Source: Marinimicrobium sp038419845
GTDB taxonomy: Bacteria > Pseudomonadota > Gammaproteobacteria > Pseudomonadales > Cellvibrionaceae
DNA length: 64,000 nucleotides
NCBI RefSeq assembly: GCF_038419845.1
Contig: NZ_JBCAQT010000011.1
Location: 62,001 to 126,000, forward strand
Reading direction: 5' to 3'
Part shown: positions 58,950 to 64,000 of the stretch, one piece after another
Numbering within the stretch: the stretch's first letter is position 1
How the letters are laid out: the number at the start of each line of letters is the position of its first letter
Position numbers and translations under genes: made by a program
Notes under the pieces: model-generated
What the model was told of the DNA's origin: nothing
The model's input: only the letters and a program-made list of their open reading frames with translations
The model's database searches: none

Positions 58950-61358
58950 ATGATAAAGATAACAAGAGGAAAGCCGCTACCTCAGCAGCTCAAAATCATG
59001 GGGCTCGTGAGTGGCCTGGTGGTGCTGGTTGCTCTGGCCATCGGTTTTACCATCGCCGCCGTTCAACTGCAGGCGGCAGCAGCAGCCTACCTGGGAGGGC
59101 AGAGTGTCTGGTCCAGAGCCCAGATCGCCAGTGTCCATTATCTGGATCGTTACGGTCGCACAGGCAGCCCCGAAGCGCTTGAACAGGCCAGAAGTTGGCT
59201 GACGGTCCCTCTGTCGGATCTGGAAGCCCGCAAGGCGATGGAGCGGGAGCCCCTGGATTATGAAAAAGCCCGGGAGGGAATGATCCGGGGCCGCAATCAT
59301 CCGGACGACGTGGCCCGTATGATCTGGCTCTTCCGCCATTTTTCTGATGTGGGCCACTTGCACCGGGCTGTGGAGGTGTGGCGCGAATCGGATCAGACCA
59401 TTCTGGCGCTGGAGCGGATTGCGCACAATCTGGAGACAGAGTGGGGGCGTCCGAGCCCCGAGCCTGAGCGGCTCAGCGCACTGCGTGAAGAACTCGGAGA
59501 CGTCAACTCACGAGCAGAGCCGCTCACCCGCCGCTTTCGCGAATCGATGACCGAAGCCGCACGCTGGATGACCCGGATTTTGTCCATCACCAGTATTGCC
59601 TTTCTTGCCGTAATCGCTCTGGCGGCCTGGCTGATGGGCTGGGGGCTGGTGCGCCTGTTGCGCGGGAGCGAGGAAAAATTTCGGGCGATTTTCGAGCAGG
59701 CGGCGGTGGGTATGGCCCAGGTCAGTGAGTCCGGTCGGATTCTCGACGCCAACACCGCCCTGTGTGACCTGATGGCCTACCCGCGCGAGACGCTGCTCGG
59801 GCTTCGCTATCGCGACCTGGTGCATCCCGATGACTGGGCTTCGGGCCGGGAGCAGGCGCGGGATGTCATGACCGGTGAATTGAGTAACTACACGCTGGAG
59901 CAACGCCTGCTTTCGGGCAGCGGCGTCGCAGTCTGGGCCCGGTTGACCGTGTCCAGAATGACGCACAAATCCCGGGGCGCACCCGATTTCATTGTCATCA
60001 TGGAGGACGTTTCCGAGTCCCACCGCCTCTCGGTTGAACTCACTCACCAGGCGACCCACGATGCTCTGACAGGGCTGTTCAATCGCCGCGCGTTTGAACG
60101 TCGTCTGTCGGAGTCGCTGGCGCGTGCCCGCGCCGAGCAGTCACACCATGTGCTGTGCTTTATTGACCTGGACCAGTTCAAATTGATCAATGACACCTCC
60201 GGCCATGCGGCGGGTGATCGGGTTCTGTGTCAGGTTGTGGATATCTTCGAGGAGATTCTGCGCGACGGCGATATGCTGGCCCGGCTGGGCGGGGACGAGT
60301 TCGGCATCGTTCTGGAGAATTGCGAGCTTGATACCGCGACGCACATTGTTGAACGGCTACGCCGGGCCCTGGAGGAAACCGCCTTTGTCTGGGACGAGCG
60401 TCGTTACAATATCAGTTGCAGTGTTGGGCTGGTGCCGATCACCGCCCGCAGCCAGGATGTGGAAAGCCTGCACCGGGCGGCGGATATTGCCTGTTACATG
60501 GCCAAAGAACAGGGGCGCAACCGGCTCTATGTGTCGCGCGAAGATGATCAACAGCTGGTCGAGCAGCGCGGTCAGATGGAATGGCTCAACCGTATTCGCG
60601 ATGCCCTGCAGGACGACCGATTGTTTCTGGACGCGCAGCTTATCGTGCCGTCAGGGCACAACGGGGAGCTGCGTTACGAGGTGCTGGTGCGCTTGCGCAA
60701 CGAGGAGGGGGAAGTCGTGCCGCCCGGCACCTTTCTGCCCGCCGCGGAGCGTTTTGGCGCGGCCCACCAGATTGACCGCTGGGTGATCGAGCGGGTGCTC
60801 AGTCAACTCGCCGCGCATCCCGAACATCTGGACAAACTGGAGTCCTGCCATATCAATCTGTCGGGCCGCTCGTTCGACCAGCCCGACTTTCAGAGCTTTG
60901 TCATTGATGCGTTTGACCGGCATCGGGTGCCCGCCCGAAAAATCTGCTTCGAGATTACCGAAACCGCGGCCGTCAACAACCTGGCCGAGGCCATTGAGTT
61001 CATGACCCGTCTGGGGAAGCGCGGTTGCCGCTTTGCCCTGGATGACTTTGGCACGGGGCTGTCATCATTCAGTTATCTGAGGCGTCTCCCCGTGGACTAC
61101 CTGAAAATCGACGGTATTTTTGTGCGCGATATGGCGACGGACAATACCGATCTGGCCATGGTCCGGGCTATCAATGATATCGGCCAGACCCTGAACAAAA
61201 AAACCATCGCTGAATTCGTCGAAAATGATGAAACCACCAGAATGCTGGCGGATATGGGGGTGGATTACTGTCAGGGGTTTGGCCTTCACCGACCCTGTCG
61301 TTTCGAAACGCTGTTATGCGAGCGGGCCGAGGGGCCCGCTTCAAAACCGCCGCGCTGA
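58950..61358 (+). CDS. Membrane PAS-GGDEF-EAL cyclic-di-GMP protein
   Basis: The 802-residue protein has a periplasmic helical sensor of about 170 residues between two transmembrane helices (about 18-42 and 207-232), a PAS domain (about 243-365), a GGDEF domain and an EAL domain. LGGDEF is intact, with an inhibitory RxxD site (RDGD) five residues before it. The EAL signature reads EVL, but the catalytic Glu and the other metal and base residues (ITET, DDFGTG, LKID, AEFVEN, YCQGF) are present. It could make and degrade c-di-GMP; the direction cannot be read from sequence. Its stop is four bases from the convergent macrodomain stop. Confidence 0.95.
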   Translation: MIKITRGKPLPQQLKIMGLVSGLVVLVALAIGFTIAAVQLQAAAAAYLGGQSVWSRAQIASVHYLDRYGRTGSPEALEQARSWLTVPLSDLEARKAMEREPLDYEKAREGMIRGRNHPDDVARMIWLFRHFSDVGHLHRAVEVWRESDQTILALERIAHNLETEWGRPSPEPERLSALREELGDVNSRAEPLTRRFRESMTEAARWMTRILSITSIAFLAVIALAAWLMGWGLVRLLRGSEEKFRAIFEQAAVGMAQVSESGRILDANTALCDLMAYPRETLLGLRYRDLVHPDDWASGREQARDVMTGELSNYTLEQRLLSGSGVAVWARLTVSRMTHKSRGAPDFIVIMEDVSESHRLSVELTHQATHDALTGLFNRRAFERRLSESLARARAEQSHHVLCFIDLDQFKLINDTSGHAAGDRVLCQVVDIFEEILRDGDMLARLGGDEFGIVLENCELDTATHIVERLRRALEETAFVWDERRYNISCSVGLVPITARSQDVESLHRAADIACYMAKEQGRNRLYVSREDDQQLVEQRGQMEWLNRIRDALQDDRLFLDAQLIVPSGHNGELRYEVLVRLRNEEGEVVPPGTFLPAAERFGAAHQIDRWVIERVLSQLAAHPEHLDKLESCHINLSGRSFDQPDFQSFVIDAFDRHRVPARKICFEITETAAVNNLAEAIEFMTRLGKRGCRFALDDFGTGLSSFSYLRRLPVDYLKIDGIFVRDMATDNTDLAMVRAINDIGQTLNKKTIAEFVENDETTRMLADMGVDYCQGFGLHRPCRFETLLCERAEGPASKPPR

Positions 61359-61362
61359 TCGG

Positions 61363-61911
61363 TCAGGCCATTTCCCGCAGCACCTCCCGGTGCCGATCAC
61401 AGTCACTTTCACTGAACAGCACCAGCCGGATGGTTTTCAGTGAGCTCAGCCGGGGCAGGCTGTCCAGCAGGGTGGCAAAGGCCACTCCGGCCGCGTCTTT
61501 CATGGGGTAACCAAAGGCGCCTGTGGAGATGGAGGGAAACGCGATGGAGTTGAGTCCCGCTTCATCTGCCAGACTCAGGGCATTCCGATAACAGTCCGCC
61601 AGCAATCGGTCGGAGGGTTCATCGGTGCCGTACACCGGCCCCAGGCAGTGAATCACATGCCGGTTGGGCAGATTGTGAGCCCCGGTTATGACCGCCTGGC
61701 CGGGCTTGATGGGCGCCAGCGGGCGGCACTCCTCGTACAGGGCGGGGCCGGCGGCGCGGTGAATGGCCCCGGCTACACCACCGCCAGTGGCCAATTGGGC
61801 GTTGGCGGCGTTGACGATCGCGTCCATATCGTCCTGGCGGGTGATGTCGCCCTGAGCGCATTCGATGGTGACGCCATTCCGGCTGATGGCAAAAGGACGC
61901 TTGTCGCTCAT
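61363..61911 (-). CDS. Macrodomain O-acetyl-ADP-ribose deacetylase (YmdB-like)
   Basis: The 182-residue protein is a single macrodomain: ITRQDDMDAIVNAANAQLAT, GGGVAGAIHRAAGPAL, VIHCLGPVYG and AFPSISTGAFGYPMKDAAG with the usual ADP-ribose-binding loops and the conserved Asn/Asp residues. Such enzymes deacetylate O-acetyl-ADP-ribose or remove ADP-ribose from proteins. The start at 61911 is five bases after GGAGG. It stands alone. Confidence 0.92.
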   Translation of the reverse strand: MSDKRPFAISRNGVTIECAQGDITRQDDMDAIVNAANAQLATGGGVAGAIHRAAGPALYEECRPLAPIKPGQAVITGAHNLPNRHVIHCLGPVYGTDEPSDRLLADCYRNALSLADEAGLNSIAFPSISTGAFGYPMKDAAGVAFATLLDSLPRLSSLKTIRLVLFSESDCDRHREVLREMA

Positions 61912-62139
61912 GCGTTCCTCCATTTTCCGGGGTTGGGAAGAGGGTAGGGACTATTGTGGCTGTGCCCGCTGACGCTGTCGAGGGTTTCTATCTCAGCACC
62001 GACCTCCGGCCCAGAGCTGTGCTGTGTACCGAAAGGGCGCACAGCGGGTGGTGACAGAGCAGGGGAAAATGCTAGTATCTCTTTTTTCTTCTGTCACGGC
62101 GCCCGCCCCGGCGCTTGAAAATAACAATGAGGTAATCCA

Positions 62140-62895
62140 GTGTCCAAACAACTACTGATCTACAACAACATCCAGCCCGTTTCCAGCGAAGCGCACCGCG
62201 ACTGGTCGATCCATATTGACAATCACGCCTTTACCCGCGAGTTGAATTCCGTGCCACTGCTGGCCACCGAGATTGCCTCTGTCGCGCGTGAGCTTCCGGT
62301 CATTTTCGCCAAAACCCAGGATGATGGCGGCTATGTACCGCTGGGCGTCATGGGGCTGAAAAAGGGCCAGAACCTGTTTCTGGACGATAAAGAGCGCCTG
62401 ACGCTGCGTTACGTGCCCGGCTTTATCCGTCGCTACCCCTTTGCGTTTGCCAATGATGGCAAGAGTGAGAACTTCACCCTGTGCATTGATGACCAGTTTG
62501 AGGGATGGAGCAAAGACGGCACTGAAGGCAAGCGCCTGTTCACCGAGAGCGGCGAGCAGACCGAAGAGCTCAAAGGTGTCATGGAGTTTCTGAAGGACTA
62601 CCAGTACCGCGCTGAGCTGACCAATGTATTCTGCAAAAAGCTGGCGGAGCTGGAACTGCTTGAGCCGATGGAAGCGAACATCAAGCTCAAAGATGGCCAG
62701 GAGGGCGGCGGCTTCAATCTGACCGGTTTTTACGTGGTCAACCGGGACAAACTGAAAGCCCTGAAAGACGAAGAAGTGCTGGATTTGTTCAAAAAAGACG
62801 GTCTGGAGTTGATCTTCAGCCACCTGCAATCACTGCAGAATCTGAACGGTCTGGTCAACAAGTACGCCGAACAGACCAAATCCCAGGCGGCCTGA
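62140..62895 (+). CDS. SapC-family protein
   Basis: The 251-residue protein has the SapC features ELNSVPLLATEIASVARELP, VIFAKTQDDGGYVPLGVMGL and LTLRYVPGFIRRYPFAF with CIDDQF later on. No signal peptide is visible. The family is linked to S-layer proteins by name only; in marine Gammaproteobacteria it often accompanies TonB receptors, but its role is unknown. Translation starts at a GTG seven bases after GAGG. It is monocistronic and ends in a terminator. Confidence 0.9.
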   Translation: MSKQLLIYNNIQPVSSEAHRDWSIHIDNHAFTRELNSVPLLATEIASVARELPVIFAKTQDDGGYVPLGVMGLKKGQNLFLDDKERLTLRYVPGFIRRYPFAFANDGKSENFTLCIDDQFEGWSKDGTEGKRLFTESGEQTEELKGVMEFLKDYQYRAELTNVFCKKLAELELLEPMEANIKLKDGQEGGGFNLTGFYVVNRDKLKALKDEEVLDLFKKDGLELIFSHLQSLQNLNGLVNKYAEQTKSQAA

Positions 62896-62915
62896 TTCTC
62901 CCGGGGTTATCAAAA

Positions 62916-62942
62916 AGCCGGCGCTTTTGCGCCGGTTTTTTT
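62916..62942 (+). terminator. Intrinsic terminator after the SapC-family gene
   Basis: CCGGCGC-TTTT-GCGCCGG is followed by seven T residues and preceded by A residues, so it can work on both strands between convergent genes. Confidence 0.92.
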
Positions 62943-62953
62943 ATGCGTCTTTA

Positions 62954-63385
62954 TCAACGGATCCGCACGGTCAGCACGTCGCAGTGGGCTTCGTGGATGA
63001 TATCCGAGGCCGTCGAGCCCAGCAGGCGTTTGATGGCTGTCTCTCCGTGGCTGCCCGAGACGATGATTTCCGCCCCCAGCTTGTCCGCGAGGTAAGTAAT
63101 CTCGCTGGCCGGATCGCCAAAGACAATATGGAAGTGATCCGGGGGCAGGGTGATACCCTCGACCAACTGGTGCAGCTCGGGGTAGATCTCCTGGCGCACC
63201 TGAAGCTCCCCATGGCGATGGTTTTTGCCGGTTGCGCTGCCCAGCGCTGTCACGGGCCTCTCGGCCACATGCACCAGATGGAGCCGGCTCCAGTCCCCTT
63301 CGCACAGGCGTTTCGCCCGGTCGATGACAGTCACCGAGTCGGGGCTCAAGTCCAGAGCGGCGAGAATAATAGAATAGTGGGGCAT
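62954..63385 (-). CDS. Universal stress protein UspA family
   Basis: The 143-residue protein has the UspA fold: IILAALDLSPDSVTVIDRAK at the start, VFGDPASEITYLADKLGAEI, and the nucleotide-binding end SGSHGETAIKRLLGSTASDI with HCDVLTVR. Members help survival under starvation and other stress; ATP binding is suggested by the G-x2-G-x9-G-type loop. I use the ATG at 63385, six bases after AGGA; one two codons upstream is also possible. Confidence 0.9.
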   Translation of the reverse strand: MPHYSIILAALDLSPDSVTVIDRAKRLCEGDWSRLHLVHVAERPVTALGSATGKNHRHGELQVRQEIYPELHQLVEGITLPPDHFHIVFGDPASEITYLADKLGAEIIVSGSHGETAIKRLLGSTASDIIHEAHCDVLTVRIR

Positions 63386-63589
63386 ACTCATTCCTATCCC
63401 GGGTTGTAGTGGCGTCATTATCGGTAACCGCGTATAACTGATAGTGTAGTCTATGATCTGAAGCGGCCCAAAATCAGTAGTTTACGTGCTGTAGGGGTAG
63501 AGCCCAATGCCTGTTCTGACCGGAATTGGTCGGCCAGGCGGGCCACCCGAATAGGATGTTCCGATACTCAACGGCTTGGGGGTTATGCC

Positions 63590-64000
63590 ATGAACACAGA
63601 GTCAGGCAGTCAACGACAGATACTGCTCACCGGTGCGACAGGGTTTATTGGCGTTCCCCTGTGCAAGGCATTGCTGGAACGGGGCAACAGGCTCACGGTC
63701 TTGACGCGAGACCCCCGCAAAGCCAGAAAGGTGTTGGGCGAGTCGGTAACCCTGGTTACCCGTCTTGATGAGCTGCCGGACACGGCATTTCAGGCAGTCA
63801 TCAACCTTGCGGGTGAACCTCTGGTGGGCCGTTGGACCGAACGGCGCAAGGAGGAGATCCGCCGCAGCCGGATCGGTCTCACTGAGGCGTTGCTGGATCA
63901 TTTTCACGAGCGTGAACACTTTCCCGAAACCCTCATCAACGGCAGTGCCGTTGGCTATTATGGCGATGGCGGGGAGCAGCCGCTGACCGAGATTGATGGC
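63590..64000 (+). CDS. TIGR01777-family NAD(P)-dependent epimerase (partial)
   Basis: The first 137 residues are seen; the frame continues past the window. ILLTGATGFIGVPLCKALLE is the Rossmann NAD(P)-binding motif, and INLAGEPLVGRW plus NGSAVGYYGDGG are hallmarks of the YfcH/TIGR01777 group of SDR-type epimerases. Substrate unknown. The ATG overlaps no other gene; the upstream 200 bases hold no clear promoter. Confidence 0.9.
   Translation, partial: MNTESGSQRQILLTGATGFIGVPLCKALLERGNRLTVLTRDPRKARKVLGESVTLVTRLDELPDTAFQAVINLAGEPLVGRWTERRKEEIRRSRIGLTEALLDHFHEREHFPETLINGSAVGYYGDGGEQPLTEIDG

Overview
The window looks like chromosomal DNA of a GC-rich, heterotrophic, probably marine or halophilic Gammaproteobacterium. 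The gene order thrS-infC-rpmI-rplT-pheS-pheT-ihfA-merR-tRNA-Pro is the one known from Pseudomonas and Cellvibrio-type bacteria. A SapC-family protein, a GH43 arabinosidase/xylosidase and a BtuB-linked cobalamin cluster fit a polysaccharide-degrading member of the Cellvibrionales. The genus is inference only; a Marinimicrobium-like organism is my best guess.

Layout. 0-2 kb: thiamine thiazole genes thiO-thiS-thiG on the minus strand behind a TPP riboswitch. 2-9.4 kb: a SelT/W/H-like protein, xseA, then guaB, guaA and a YebC-family gene, followed by an RND efflux pair (8.3-12.5 kb). 12.5-23 kb: an accessory block of small envelope and stress-type genes: a 50-residue hydrophilic protein, a GlsB-type membrane protein, two PRC-barrel paralogues, a matrixin-type secreted metalloprotease, two almost identical small lipoproteins, DUF4142, DUF4331 plus a lipoprotein partner, a four-helix membrane protein, DUF4112, and a three-gene unit with a holin-like and a DUF3618 protein. 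23.3-25.7 kb: a membrane Ser/Thr kinase flanked by two FHA-domain proteins. 25.8-27.2 kb: a secreted GH43 enzyme with a palindromic operator candidate.

27.5-35.2 kb: the conserved translation and IHF cluster, with infC starting at an AUC codon, ending in a tRNA-Pro(GGG) gene. 35.2-38.5 kb: an integration scar beside that tRNA, holding an integrase tail, IS21 and IS5 transposase pieces, an erythromycin-esterase tail, two lipoproteins, and an intact Xre/RES toxin-antitoxin pair. 38.5-46.6 kb: a very large thioester alpha-2-macroglobulin lipoprotein divergent from an MltF-like lytic transglycosylase that carries two substrate-binding domains. 46.6-58.8 kb: a cobalamin-riboswitch-headed run of twelve genes for B12 uptake (btuB, btuC-type, btuD-type, btuF) and late B12 synthesis (cobO to cobC). 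58.9-64 kb: a PAS-GGDEF-EAL protein, a macrodomain hydrolase, a SapC-family protein, a UspA protein and the start of a TIGR01777-type epimerase.

How it works together. The B12 cluster is the most coherent unit: an outer-membrane receptor, periplasmic binding protein and ABC importer are transcribed with the enzymes that adenosylate, amidate and attach the nucleotide loop, all under one cobalamin riboswitch. The 12.5-23 kb block reads as an envelope/desiccation-type stress island by gene content alone; no experiment supports that. The most unusual observations are the near-identical lipoprotein genes inside diverged flanks, the kinase with an almost absent CHASE2-like sensor, the double-SBP transglycosylase facing the macroglobulin gene, and the layered mobile-element debris at tRNA-Pro.
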